DNA from: Agrostemma githago
Lineage: Eukaryota; Streptophyta; Magnoliopsida; Caryophyllales; Caryophyllaceae
Direction: 5' to 3'
NCBI GenBank assembly: GCA_958450325.1
Contig: OY288243.1
Span: 60,806,606-60,870,605, forward strand
Length of the DNA stretch: 64,000 nucleotides
In this document: one piece after another, positions 32,494 to 46,641 of the stretch
How the letters are laid out: each line of letters starts with the position of its first letter
How positions within the stretch are numbered: the stretch's first letter is position 1
Position numbers and translations under genes: made by a program
The notes under the pieces: model-generated
Seen by the model: only the letters and a program-made list of their open reading frames with translations
What the model was told of the DNA's origin: nothing
Databases searched by the model: none

Positions 32494-32649
32494 TTTAAAA
32501 TAAATGTACTGCATAAAAAGAATTGTGTAAAAGTAAAAAAAATGTACTGCGTAAAAGTAACAAAAAATAATGTACTGCGTTGGCTAAAGTAGATACGGAG
32601 AGAGAAAGAAAACATAAGGATGAATTTGAGGGAGGGGAAATGAGAGGGG
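32494..32649. repeat. Short repeats around ATGTACTGC
   Basis: AATGTACTGCATAAAAAG, AATGTACTGCGTAAAAG and AATGTACTGCGTTGG follow each other at 32503, 32539 and 32570. They look like a decayed minisatellite. Confidence 0.5.
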
Positions 32650-33901
32650 TGATGGACCATATTTAGTAATGGTTATAACGATGTTTTGAGGGGTAATTTG
32701 GTTGACTAAATCGGTGTTATTGTGTCGAATTTGTGTAATATCTGTGTGCTTATCGTATAAGTTAACTTGAGGATTTTAGAGTACGAAATGATTCTTTAGT
32801 TGATTCGGCCCGAGACAAAGATCTAGAAGAACAAGCCCAAACGAACCGACAGTCTTACGCAACTCGCGAATTGAAGACAGAATCTAAGTTGTCGTAGGTT
32901 CCATGATAGCTTAGTATTTATTAGGATTATTATATTTTATTATTTTATTTTATTGTTGGCTTTTGGTAATTATTAGACTTTCTTATTATTATTAGACAAC
33001 TTTTATTACTAGTTCATATAGTCATTACTAGTATTAGTTTTAAAATTATTAATATATCAGTTGTACGTTCATTAGAAAGAATTTTAAGAACCCTAGTTTT
33101 CTTCAAAATTATGTGTAACTAATCTTCTCATCTTGGTTCAAGACATTGAAGTGCTTAATTATTGAGTGTGAGTTTGAAAGTTCTAATCTTTATTCTGAAT
33201 TATTGATTAATTGCTCAGCTTAATTATATGAATTTTGTTATTGATTTCTAGAGTGATCAACTAGTTATCTATTTCATCGTTCTATTGTTAGTTTTGTTAA
33301 TTGAACAAGATTTGTTGATTAACTTGACCTGAGTAACATCTGAGACTTAATTATTGAACGGGTTTCGTTGATATTAAGACTTAGGAACAATTATCATAGA
33401 TTTATAGCACAATTGGATTGTATGTGTTTATTTATCTCTTTATCGAATTCTTTATCGATTAATGTTGCTATTGAATTAAATCTAGAATTGGATTGTTTAG
33501 GTTGTTTAACAGTTATGGCTGATTAAGAACGGGATACGTTTTAATTAGTAATTCATAAGAATGATTAGAATCCACGATTCACGATAAAGTAGTCAAGAAT
33601 AATAATTTGAACCGGATTTCGATGATCAATTGTGATTAAGTTGTGGATTAGTACTTGACTCGAGACCTTTTTAATCATTTGATTTACTTAAAGTTTTCAT
33701 CTTTATTGTTTTACAGACAATCATCCAAAACGCCCCATATTTATTCTGTAATTAATTAGTTTATTATCGTTCTACATAGTACGCAGTTAGTTAAACCAAT
33801 TCCTTGTGGGTTCGACCCTTATTTCTACTATACTATTGTTTTAGTATTCAGATTTAAGTGATTATAAATTGTAATTTGAGGCATACGACTTTAGCCTGTC
33901 A
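32650..33901 (+). repeat. 5' LTR of element E (D family)
   Basis: It begins TGATGGACCATATTTAGT and ends GCCTGTCA, matching the LTR of D throughout by eye. One remnant ACTCGCG lies near 32866. The U5 motif is at 33800-33828. Confidence 0.85.
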
Positions 33902-33906
33902 AATTT

Positions 33907-33924
33907 TGGCGCCATTGTCGGGGA
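33907..33924 (+). other. Primer binding site, tRNA-Asp type, mutated (E)
   Basis: TGGCGCCATTGTCGGGGA has two changes, both G to A or C to T, from the site in C and D. Confidence 0.85.
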
Positions 33925-34010
33925 ATCAGTATTATTTATTTTTGTGTTTTCTAGTGTAGTTTTTAATTTTCTTTTTATTATAGCTAATTTTATTTTATTT
34001 TGTATAGTTT

Positions 34011-34553
34011 ATGTATAATACCTGTTCTACTAACTTGAACCTCGAGCCTTATGACTGAACGCACCTTTTTCAGGCCACGAAGAATCGGAGAAGGTGCAAT
34101 AGTTATCGGAACATAGGAATTCGAGGATCTAGAGTTGAATAACGATATTCCTATTATTCCCTTGAGTACATACTGAAGTTTCTTCCGAATCCGAAGACGA
34201 GTCGTACACCATGGCCAACACGATTAAGCAACTGACAGCACCCGACCTCACACACCAACCTTTGTGCATTACGTACCCACCATTGGGTGCAAATGCCACT
34301 TTTGAATTGAAGTCGGGTTTGATCCATCAACTACCCACATTTCACGGCTTAAGCGATGAGGACTCTAACAAGCACTTGTCAGATTTTCATATTGTTTGCT
34401 TGAGTATGAAACCGGCTACCGTTACTGATGAACAGCTAAAGGTAAGGGCCTTTCCCTTCTCATTGAAAGATGCCGCGAGAGATTGGGTATATTACTTGCC
34501 ACCGGCAAGTATAGATACATGGGTGAAGATGAAGAAGGCGTTCCTTAAGTACT
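34011..34553 (+). pseudogene. Gag fragment of element E
   Basis: It begins MYNTCSTNLN like D, with a TGA at codon 16 (34056-34058). From 34211 the frame is open through the gag domain (LHQ-type LCITYPPLGANATFEL, FPFSLKDAARDWVYYLPP) up to MKKAFLKY, where element F interrupts it at 34554. It retains two bases that D has lost near the equivalent of 20362, which confirms that D's break is a deletion. The remainder of E is not seen in the window. Confidence 0.85.
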
Positions 34554-36407
34554 TGATCGCCTCCCAATTGGATCGGTCGTTAACGAAGGACGGGGGATCA
34601 AACGATATTTATAAGACTCGAGATGACACAAAAACTAACAAGTATTCGTGGTAAGTCGAGGTCGGTCCACAGGGAACGGGTGTGAGCAAGTTTAAAGTGA
34701 CGTGCTTGATGTCTAGAAGGGGGTTTCTAAAGGTCGAGTCTACGCTAGAGAAATAACTACGAGAATAGCTAGGGGTGATCAATCTAGGGAAAGGCGTTAG
34801 GGAGAAGTCGGGATTCGGAACATGGAGTCTAAGAAGGTCGGGATCGAGTTTTTGTTGCAACATTGATAAAGGGAGAATGCCACCTTTCGGTTTCTTCACC
34901 TAACCCACCTAAAAACCCGCTTTCGTGGCGAAGAAGGGTAAGTCTCTTGTTGTGGTAATTTCTACCCCGAGTTTCCCCATATTGATAGAAACGAGTCAAG
35001 GTCGGTCTATTTGTCCGGACTAAAATAACAATGACACAACAACCACAATAAAGATAAACCAACAAGCAAGCAACCCACCAATACCCCTAAATTCAAATAA
35101 TCCAAGTCCTCATCCCTAAACCCTCCCCAACAAGAAATCTACTCACTAATCATAATGAAAGACAATAAAACATTAACTAAGGAGAAACTATCTAAAGCAT
35201 GCATAATAATTAGATCTAAGGAAACTAACTACAAGATGATGAGAAAACTACGATCTAACAATTACCCACTAAATTATGAAACTACCAAATTAATCTAGAG
35301 AATAATCTAGAATAACATGAACAAAATCTAGAGAAACTAACAACACTAAGATGATCTAAACAAGACAATAATGAGGAAACTAAATTAAATCTAAACTAGA
35401 GAGTAGAGAGTGAAAAGAAATGTACCAACTATGAAGATCTAGAAGAAATAAGAAGATTGCGTGAATAAAGATTGAATCTTTGATGGAGAAGATGAAGAAC
35501 TTGTCACTAATCCTTCAATAAACCCAACAAATCTTCAATAAAATTTGAATAATCTTCTACAAACTTGTAATCTAGAGAATTGATGATGGAAACAAAGTAG
35601 ATCTACTACTAATTACTATGTAAACTACTAGATTTTTAGAGAATTACTAGGAATATTACTAGATTGTTCTACTAAATGGATGTGTAACTACACTAATGGT
35701 GGATGATGGATGCTAATACTACTCTAATGGAGGATGCCTTGGGCAACAATATAGGGTAACAAATATATAGTAATCCTTAATGGGTCTTCTTAACCTAAAG
35801 CCCAAATCCAACTCTTGCTTCATTAGTGAGACAATCATCCTCTGCATCTTCATAGGGTGAAACTTCGCTCTGCGGTCTTGCGTAATAATCCCACCGGGTG
35901 AAATTTTCGCCCGGTGAGATTTTCTTCATTTTTAGCATTTTTCGGCACATCTTTCCATCGGGCGAAATTTCACCCGGTGGGCGAAATTTCGCCCGGTCAG
36001 TTTCGCCCGGTGGGAAATCTCGGAAAATCTTCAGGGAGGCGTTTTACCGTCGGGTGAAATTTTGCCCGGTGGTGTCTCACCGGGTGAAATTTTGCCCGGT
36101 CATATCTCAGGCCTCTTTCCTTGTCTCATTCTTCGTCGATTGATTGAATGACTTTAAACTTTAATTTGTGTGCTTTGCTCTTTGAACGGTATTCCCTCCT
36201 CTTGTGCTCGTAGAAGCTTGATCGTGATTTCGGTGCCAAATCCTATCAAAATTGATAGAAAAACTACCAAAAATACGTAAAACGCACAAGAGGGACGCTA
36301 ATGCGAGAAGTACACAAAATATGGCGATAATCGCACTCTAAACTCGCAAAATGAGGGAAAAACGGGTCTAAATGAGGGGAAAAACGGTCTAAATTTAGCA
36401 CACAACA
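34554..36407 (-). repeat. 3' LTR of element F
   Basis: Plus-strand start TGATCGCCTCCC equals 54350. The other end is near GCACACAACA at 36400-36407 by the polypurine tract. It contains the U5 motif at 34650-34680, a TATA-like CTATATATTT at 35761-35770 and the palindrome cluster. Confidence 0.85.
35761..36100 (-). promoter_or_regulatory. LTR promoter of F: GAAATTTC palindromes and TATA
   Basis: Six or seven copies of GGGTGAAATTTCACCC, GGGCGAAATTTCGCCC and mixed forms, framed by CACC/CGG, lie at 35892-36100. On the minus strand they precede the TATA-like CTATATATTTG (35770-35761) by 120 bases or more. The 5' LTR has the same start of the set at 55682-55790. Confidence 0.65.
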
Positions 36408-36444
36408 ATTCCCCCACACTAAACCGTTGCTCGTCCTCGAGCAA
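36408..36444 (-). promoter_or_regulatory. 3' polypurine tract with hairpin (F)
   Basis: On the minus strand a 7-bp stem TTGCTCG with CGAGCAA, loop AGGA, is followed by GTTTAGTGTGGGGGAATT and then the LTR. The design matches 14936-14973 in C with a different stem sequence. Confidence 0.8.
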
Positions 36445-38036
36445 AGATCCAAAAAGAAATTACAACAACTACTACTACTAGCTGGACTATGCTAAGCCGA
36501 TACGGGGCAATTGACGGGCCCGCTCCGTCCCTTCAACCCACATCGAAATACTCATGAGGTAGAGTACTCCCATGCAAGGCAAGTTGGGGCTTGCTCAAAA
36601 TGGTGGATGCGACTAAACACACAAAAACATATAACACGAAAGAATAGACACATCCAAAGCAAAATTAAAACACTGAATCCCTCATCGAGACGGCGGGGAA
36701 GACACCGATTACTTACCTAAAACAACAATAAACTTCCAAGATAAATGACACACGTAAACAAGGACCAAAGCCTAATACTATGACAATTAAGCAATATAGA
36801 TGTTGATAACTTAGCCTAGGTCCTCCTAGTCTTCTAAAGGGGTACGACGGGGCGTATAACGGAGTGGAAAAAGTGAACCATGGATTCATTCGACACTGTA
36901 GGTAGATGCAGTCCCGCTCTCTTTGGCTAAGCCAAGAGGGTCGTTCCAAACTCGAATTTCCTAAATTAGCCCAAACAAAAAGGTGGAGTGTTTACAATTA
37001 TTAGGGTGGATCGACTAATCACCGCTATCTTCCTACCTCGGGACTCGGTCCTCTAGTAGGCACTTCACGGCAACGAATCGATCAAAGAGTTTTTTTTTAG
37101 GAGACATTTTTTTCGATGATATGATTTTCATTTGAAGCTCCTTTTCACTCCTTGTTTTTCATATTTTTGTGCCCTTTTCTCTTGCTTTGGTTTGCCCTTT
37201 TTTGGCTTTTTGATTTTGATGTGGTTCATAACCAAGCTTGGAGGTTATTTTTGTGTAAACTTATTGTGGTGATGTATAGGTGGAGGAAAATAGGTAAATG
37301 AAAACACGCGCCATTCCCAGATAACCCACAAAAAGGCGGAAAGAATTTGGACTAAAGGTGCAATGGTCATTCGAGCAAGGTCACCTAGAAAACAAGATGC
37401 GGAAACCAAGGCCTAACTCCTCCATGGGTGGTCAAGGTGGTCAAATGCAAACCCCGAAGTAAACCTCTAGTAGAAAAGGTGGACTCAAGCTAAAGGATCA
37501 ACAAATTCATTGATTAAGAGTCATTCTACTAGATTAAGGTCCAAAATCTACAATGGGTTATCTATAATGGAATGTAAACTCTTGTAAAAGGTTTGTAATC
37601 AGGTTTTCGAAAAGTTTAGTCCTAGATACGCTATACAAAAGTAAAAAGAACACAAGAAAAAGAAAAGTCAAATAAAAGAAAACACGAGTAAAGTCATGTA
37701 CTCCATACTCCATTGACATACAAGCACACAATCAACCGCAACACCCAAAATGCTCACCTCGAGAGCCTCCAATAGCAACAACCTAACTCCTCTACAAAAT
37801 TAAAGAAAGAAGAAAACAAGCTACGAAGCGGATGCTTTCATAATCTCTTCAATTCGCGCTTCAAGGTGGTGGTTACCTGTAAGAGTAGAGAACAAGACTG
37901 TACACGGAACACGTAAACATAACCAGAAACAAGAAAAGAAAAGGGAAAGAAAGGAGAAAATTGATTTTGATTTTTCGAATTTTTCAAATTTTTATGGATT
38001 TTGAAAAGATTTTTGGCAAAATAAAAGATAGTAGGC
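36445..38036 (-). other. Conserved 3' non-coding region of F
   Basis: No credible gene. The minus strand of about 37560-36720 aligns with 13755-14650 of C in order, including a tract around AAAAAGCCAAAAAAGGGCAA. The small frames here fall in low-complexity sequence. Confidence 0.65.
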
Positions 38037-38078
38037 TCCTCCCCCACACTGAAACTGTACATTGTCCTCAATGGACAA
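38037..38078 (-). promoter_or_regulatory. Internal polypurine tract with hairpin (F)
   Basis: On the minus strand two alternative small stems (TTGTCC with GGACAA, or CATTG with CAATG) enclose a GAGGA core, followed by TTTCAGTGTGGGGGAG. It corresponds to 13182-13220 in C. The CACTA transposon lies 50 bases to its right. Confidence 0.55.
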
Positions 38079-41000
38079 GTAGGGGAAGAACGAAAAAGAC
38101 GGAAAAAAAAATCTTTTTGGATTTTTACACTACTAGAATTAGTGCAAATTCCGACGGAATAATTCCTACGAATCTTGAAAGGCGTAGGAAGAAAGTAAAC
38201 TGTTCCTACAGATATTTCCTACGGAATCCCAACCTGTCGCGCCTTTAAAGCACTCCTACGAAATTCCTACGGTCTTTTGGTAGGAAACATTTTAGGCTAC
38301 AAAATGTTCCGTAGGAAAATTTGTAGCTCCAAAAAATTAGTTTCATGAACGATTTAACTAATGTTAATGCATACATTAAAAGTCCTTTTTTCCTTACATA
38401 CTATTTATCTGTTTATATTCGCCCCGTATTTTACAGAACATGAAGTCACCGAACCCGAAACACGAATGAAATACCCCCATTAAATTTTTGACCTTGTGTG
38501 TGTATATCAGTTAGTATCCTCGAAATATTCATGTAATTTTATCTATTATTACATGATATGAAGTCATTTATTTATTTTACTCACTTCTACTACATGAAGA
38601 CCTGTCAAGCGGATCGGGTCATACGGGTCGGGACAAATACGGGCAGGTTATACGGGTCACGGGTCTCACTACACGAAAATCATATTTTCGAGGCGATTAT
38701 ATTTTGACCTTATCAATGAAACCGGTTTTTAATTAAAGAGGTGCCAAAGGTACAAGGTGAAATTTTTGGGTCTTATTAAAAAAAATTCCATCAATGGAAC
38801 CTATTTTCCTAACAAATAGTTCCATAAAATTCTAAATCAGAAAACGCAAAATAGAACCCAACTTAGGAATTGAAAACACAAAATAAAACCCTAAGCTACC
38901 AAGAAGAACCCTATCTGCGCAGAACCCAGACGAATTGAAGAACCCAACACTACTACAATTTTGATTTTACAAGACGCTCGTAACAGGAAACTTCTACACG
39001 GAACCATCCTTTATAACTTGTTACATAAGCTTGATTAAAGGGCACAGTTTAGTAAAACACCGTCCTTTTATTTTTACAATTAGCACGGTTGGTCAAGGAA
39101 ACTGTCCTCATTAACCCAAACCCATCCTATTAAAAAATTACAACCATCCTATTACTTCCGCCTCTTCGTACCATTGACATCACCCATCCTATTAAAAAAT
39201 ACTCCACACTCGTCTCCTTATTCGCGCACTACATACTCCATTTTGATCCCGGCTAATAAAAACCCTAGCATGCACTATCGGAGTCTGCTCCTCCTTCCGG
39301 CCCCGTTCGCCTGTTTTCAGTTCCTTATTCCGTCTGTTCCACCTGTGTTCATTCCTCCTTCGCCTTTTTTCGCTCCTCCATTCTATTCCCCACCAAATCT
39401 CACCGGTTATTGCTTTGGTCGTTTCTCCTTCACCTTATTTTATCCTAGTTTCATTACAGTCCCTCAGGTCGTTGCTTTACTCGTTGCAATTGAATTTCGT
39501 CCTTATGTTATTAATTATTTGCTACACTTGAGTTTTACCAGTTTTTGTCACTAATTGAAATAATTCTCTTTCTTGGACTTGTGGATGGTTTTATTTTCTG
39601 AGATTTAGTTGTTTCTAATCTTTGCTTCTTAAGGTATTTTTTTTATTCCATCGAGCTGCTTGTCTATGTGATTTCTGAGATCTTGGTCTATATTTATAAA
39701 TCTGAAGCTACTGATTAGTGACGATTTGATTTGTTGATTTTAAGTATGCTAGGAGCAAAGCTAGTATGTGTTTCATCTTTTTTCTGTGTGATTTAGTAAA
39801 TGAATTAGTGGCTGCAACCTACAACTACCTGTATTAGACTCAGGAGCATAGGCAACTTGGGTGGGTGTTTTTGGATACTATAATAGTTAGCCTTATATGA
39901 TATGAATGCCAAAAGGATGTCTTACCATTACCAGACCAGAAAGTAGACCACGTCTTTCCATTTGATTGATTAATGATCTGCTTTCGACTCTGATCTTCAC
40001 CATCATCTTTCCATTTTGACTAATTGTCTGTCTAAGAATGTTTGTTTACCTGGAATATTGTTTTCGATTACTCATTCTTCTGATACTGAGGGACCATGGT
40101 TGTTGCTGCTGTCTGCTAGCATCACTTGTTTAAACAACAAGGCTGGATTATGCACTTCTCACCATTACCCACGCAATCTCATCCCGTTTACCTTGTTCAA
40201 TGGATGCAACTTTGATGTGAAATTGAGTCGATACTGCTGGTCTCATGGTGACAGGGTTCACTCGGACACTGCTTTTTTCTTCCTTATTCCCTCTGCTCTC
40301 CACTTCCATAGGTCTCCTCTTCATTTCATTGATGCAACTTCTACAGTTGTTCCTGTTCTCTTCCTTGAAAGTTTTCAATTAATTCTTTGGAATTGAATAT
40401 GACAGCTGAGATTCAATCCAAAACCTCAAAAGTGAAGCAAGGCTGGATCATCGGCTTTACCTGAAACATAAAATTACTACTATTTTTCATTGATTTTTAG
40501 TTATTGTATATATTTACTAATTTCTCATTTCATTTTGTATCCGGTCTGTGGCTTTCACGGTAGCCACATTCTTCATTCTCGAGTTTGCTATGCTCTTTCA
40601 CTCATGCTTGTCCTTGTCACTATCACTGCTACTTATGTTTCACTTTTCTCAACACTCTTTCTGCCTGTAAGGTTGTAGGGTTTGTCATTTGTGTGCATAT
40701 AAACAGTTCAGGTAAAGTGGTGCTATGATAAGAAATTGATCTGATATGCTTTTTTTTTTAGTTTCAAAATTGTTAATATAGTTGACAAATTTACTTGAAT
40801 TTGTTAACGTGCAGGCAAAATCTCTTTCGCTACAAATTATGAGGGTAAACTCATAAGTGCATTTTCTTGTGGAAATTAATTGGTTTTCGTGTTGGTGAAT
40901 TAGAAAATTTTGGTTCCTTGTCATAGTTGGGAGTTGGGACTTGTACAAGTGCTTTCAGTAGGAATCAAAGTAAGTGTGACTGTTTTAATTATGTTTTGTA

Positions 41001-42031
41001 GTCATCTGGATCACGGTGGGGGTTTCGTAATTGACATTCTCTCTATTATCTCATTTATATATAATTGTCTTTATCCTTTTATCTCGATCATCATGATATG
41101 AAGTTGACACATCTTAAATCCGTGAATCTTTTCAGGTTGAGATCATGATACTTGTGCTCTTGAGTTCACGCAATCCTGTGATTTAAGATTGAAAGGCTTC
41201 ATTAAATTGGCTGGCATAACGAAACTTCTGGACAAGGCGTGCAGGTAAACTATTCTACCATTTTATTTTACTGTTTTGCGAAGTAGTGCAGTACAATGGA
41301 GTTTTTAATTATGTAGGTCATGGTAGTGGATCGTAGTGAGATCATGGTTTCATGGTTAGAGTTGAGGTGTTTGAGACCCTAGGCTGGAGTCTTAGAGACT
41401 TTGGGTAGTGGTGGATACTAACGAGTTTCCAACCAGCAAATATTCATATGTAATACTCCCTAAGTAGGGTAAGTACAAGAGTTGATTCCGTAGACAGATT
41501 TTGTCGTATCCGGACAAGTTATAGAATACTCCATGATTAGGTGAAAGAATAAATGAAAAGAGATGATCAAACATATTGAGAGCTTTTTAATATACTAGAC
41601 TGATTGTGAGATGAATGCAAGTGTGGAATAATTATGTTCACGAAACTAAAAAGGTGAACGGAAATGAGATATGCACGACAATTGGGAGGCGAACACCCAC
41701 AATATAGATGACTTCGGCTGAAAATGTAGAATTTGGATTACTTAATTCCAAATGTATGAGACCTTCTTCTATCATTACTTAATTCCGCCTTTTAGTTCAT
41801 GATAAGTCGATATTTATGCGTATTTTTACCCCATTAATATTATATTTTCTATGTCGTCTTTGTATATTTGAGCTAAAACGTATAACTTTAGTAACTTTTG
41901 ATTTATTATCGGCCTTATATTATTCTTGGTGCTAAATTGAGTATTTGATATATATTTTAATTATTTAATATGGATACATGGAAAGACTACTAAAATCGTA
42001 TGTATGTGTACAGGTCTAATTCCATCATCTA

Positions 42032-42059
42032 ATGGTTTCAAAATCAAGTTTGAAACCAT
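42032..42059 (+). promoter_or_regulatory. 11-bp hairpin upstream of TATA in J
   Basis: ATGGTTTCAAA and TTTGAAACCAT form a perfect inverted repeat around a 6-base loop, about 125 bases before the TATA box. Position resembles the palindrome clusters of the other LTRs, though here there is one copy. Confidence 0.5.
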
Positions 42060-42946
42060 CAGCCCATTATGGAAAAATAAGGAAAGAAAATCGGGTGTAA
42101 AAAGGAAAGAAGAAGATGTTGAATTGGAAGAGCAAGATCAATTAATTAAGGAAAGAAATAAATTCACTAAGACCAAATTCAACACTATAAAAGAAGGCAT
42201 TAGTTCTTGAGAACAGAATACAAGAAGGAGCAGACACAACACATATAGAAGTAGGGCAAAAGGCCTTGGCCTTTACGGCCAAGGTAGGTTAGGATGCAAT
42301 CAAATTTTAATGCGGGACGCGATCAATTCAACTCCTAATTTATCTAACGGTTGTATCTATCTATCTTATTTAGTTTATTTATCGTTTAATTAGTTATTTA
42401 GTTTAATCTTTCAGTTATTCGAACCTGTAATGTATCGATTATTGTCAATGAGTTATGAGATTACGTTATGGTTTTAACGTTTAATTCGTACTTTGATATT
42501 CATATGAAATTCACAATTTGACTATTGTTTTCATGTTTATTAATTTAGCCTGATCACCTAGATTATTTACATGAGTCGATTGTTAAATTAATAGTGTTTT
42601 AAATTAGGTTGCAGCGTTCTGGTCTAATTTAAATACTAGAACTTTGTATGATAATTGAGTTATATTTAATTGCAGCGTTCTAGTTATATATAATTTGATT
42701 GATTGGTGTTCTTAATGCGATTGAATTTGTTAAGTTAATTCGTGCGTTCATGGTTAATTTGATCAATTTGGTTAGGATTAAACTTGCGTGCGTTCACGAC
42801 GTTTAACGAGTCAAAACGATAAAACTGGTAATTTGCGTGCGTTCATGGGATTAACTGGTTACCGATCTATTTGAGTCTAGTTAATTGAATCGATGATTAA
42901 CCCGACTATATCATATATTGCATGTCTCGAATATTGTTATGAATTA

Positions 42947-43894
<948 letters not shown>

Positions 43895-45974
43895 TCAAAC
43901 CTAACAAAACCCCCCTTTATATATATTATTACTATTAAATAATAAATTTCCTAAGATAATAACGTCAGTCTCTGTGGGATCGACCTCTACTTACCCTATC
44001 TACCGTAGAGTTAGTAGTGTATATAAATTTAATTTTGACTGCGGAAACGACACGCATCAGTTCACAAATTCTTTTATGAGAGCTTCTTCTGTTAGTGTGA
44101 ATATTGGAATAGAGTAGTAGGAGTAGCGGGGAATCTCTTTCTTACAAATTATAATACTAATTAAATGTTAAGTCAGTCATCCATCCCACCCTCAATTTTA
44201 GTGATACACAAGACGATTGATTATATGGACCATAAGTTTTTTTGATGAATTAGTCCTAGTACTTGTTGTAGTTGTAGTTGTACTCCCTCCCTCTCTCCTT
44301 CATATATGATAAATAAAGATCATCTTGCTACATTTTTGCACCCTGTGGTAGATACTAGATAGATAGATTCACATGTATAATAAGTTGCTGCTATATGGAG
44401 TAATATGTAGTAATATAACGTATATGGGAGTAGTACGGAGTATAATACAATAATAATATACTGGCATTTGCTGCTATACCCATTTTGCAGCTACCTTCTC
44501 CGCTTATCTGAACTAAATAGCTGTGTTTCTTGGTTTCTGTGCATTTAGAGGAGTATTCTCAATCAAAAGTTGAGTGTGAATCATGTTGAAGAGTTGTGAG
44601 ATGCTGGGTGATTGAGACATATAAATGTATTGTTTTTGTTTTGTTATCCCCACATGCTTTCATATCCTCTATGGTCTTGTTAATACCGTACTGTAATATG
44701 TCCGTATTTATCATCCTTTTGGTTCTATTGCATTAGAATCTTGTAATATGGTCGTGTTTATGATAATTTATGCTACATATATTGCTACTCTATAGCTTTT
44801 TCTTCAAGGTGTTAGAAATTCGATGTTAGTCTGGTTGGAGAGCTTCGACGTGGGAGAAAGCCTTGGCTTCTATAATTGAGGCATTCAGTACAGCCATGCA
44901 GCATTGAATTCATTGAAAAGAAGTAGGACCCTTCTCTGCTGCCCTTGTTAGATGGATTTATGGATTTGGAAAATTTGTGAGATGATAACTGGCGATCAAC
45001 CATATTTGTTTCCTTACACCTTGTATGTTTTGTAATCGCTTTTGATATGTCGTGCGCTGACTAATTCATTTTGTATGTGGTTTACTGTTTAATCAGGTTG
45101 TGACTCTGCTGCACCAACGCATAAATTCTATAAAGCGGGGTTCTGGGAAGGAAGTGTAGTTTACTGTTTTAAAGATATTTACTGTATGTTTTATTGGTAC
45201 ACAAGATATTTATGATATAGTGCACTATTTCAGTATTTTGTGCTTCTAATGTAATTTTAACACATCTTGGAATAATTTATATATATGACATATTTTATTG
45301 AAATTCGTGTATTTTATTTGATGTATATGAAAATGATACTGTATGAAAAGTTGAGAACATTGTATTTTAATGGTTGGGTTATCTTAAATATTAAAAAAAA
45401 TCAAGGTGACAAAGAAACCTTTGGAGATATCTCCATATTGGTGTCTTAGGGTATTTTAACATGGTTTCCTTGTCCTTTTTTCTAGTAGTGACGGAGTATC
45501 ATGCTTATTTTTCATGGTGATTATAAAGGTGGTAATAGATTGACGAAACTGTACCAGCCTATTATAATTTCCTCAATCAATGCCTCCTATGGAAAGATAT
45601 TGTCCTACGGAATTTTCGTAGGAAATTTGAACCCTTCCGACGATGTTCTGTAGGAACGAATTTTTTGTCAACAAATACTCGTCACCAGCCATTCCGACGG
45701 AATATTTTGTAAGAAAATTATTTCCTACAAAAAATGTCGTAGGAAGTTTTTTATTTCCGACAATGCATACCGACGAAATGGTTCCTACAAATTTTCCGTA
45801 CGAACGTGCTTATTCCAACCGAAATGAGCATGTTTCCTACGAATCAGGACTGTAGGAATGAACGTTCTTTCTTGTAGTGTATTAGGATTTTTCAAGTGTT
45901 TTTGGATTTTTCAAAATTTTTGAGAAAAGAAAAAGAAAAAAGAAAATAAAGAAAACGATAAAATAGTGGCGGGC

Positions 45975-46168
45975 CTAGGTGCAATCACATCACCTAGACC
46001 CTAGCCAAGTGGCTAAGAAATTGAAAAAGAAGTAAAAGAGAAGAAAAGAAATTAAAACGAAGGGGTGAAAAATTGGGTGTAGGTGTAGTCACATCACCTA
46101 GCCCGGATTAAGAAAAATTGATTAAAATTTGGATTTTTCAAAAGGGTCAATGGCGTAATCACGTCGCC
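45975..46168 (-). ncRNA. Series of three hairpins with a conserved 9-nt loop (F)
   Basis: On the minus strand in order: 46168-46152, stem GGCG with CGCC, loop ACGTGATTA; 46100-46080, stem TAGGTG with CACCTA, loop ATGTGACTA; 45997-45975, stem CTAGGTG with CACCTAG, loop ATGTGATTG. They follow TTGCTCCCGGT and the ATHILA ORF, as in C (12816-13088). The F copy is shorter in stem 1 but keeps the loop exactly. Confidence 0.7.
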
Positions 46169-46641
46169 TAAAGACCGGGAGCAAAACCAAGGCCGCTACG
46201 GCCACAAAAATTGATGGGACAGTGGGACAGCTTGCAATTTTGTTAGAGGTAGAACAATCACAATGATTATAAACTGATGAAGCAAGGAACAAGGAACAAG
46301 GAACAAATTCATTTCAAAGATTGATTAAAGACTCACCGACCTAATTCACACATATGTACAACATATACATCACCGACCACATTATCTACCGACTCATGGA
46401 GGAGGATCTAAATCGAGTAATCATTTGATGCAAAGGAAGCCGTCGGAGTGCCTTCTCTGGCATACTCCCAAACTCCTATACCCCCCGATTCGTTCAGTCG
46501 GAATTCACCGGGACCTAAGGGTAGGTCCCAATTGTGACAGTTATAAATATTGGTTCGGTTTATGTTGGGGACTATTAAAGAACGGTCATGGCAAATGGAG
46601 ACGAGACGATGGTCAGGTACATTAAAGATCCAGGTGGGAAG

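Noticed and set aside
39174..41101. Several small frames in the CACTA interior as a host gene
   Set aside because: Unlinked, T-rich, no domain, no consistent splicing pattern.
41136..41244. A possible exon in the CACTA interior, with AG before and GT after and an open frame ending LLDKACR
   Set aside because: The frame opens only after a stop at its start, I recognise no protein, and no neighbouring exon was found. It may be a captured gene fragment.
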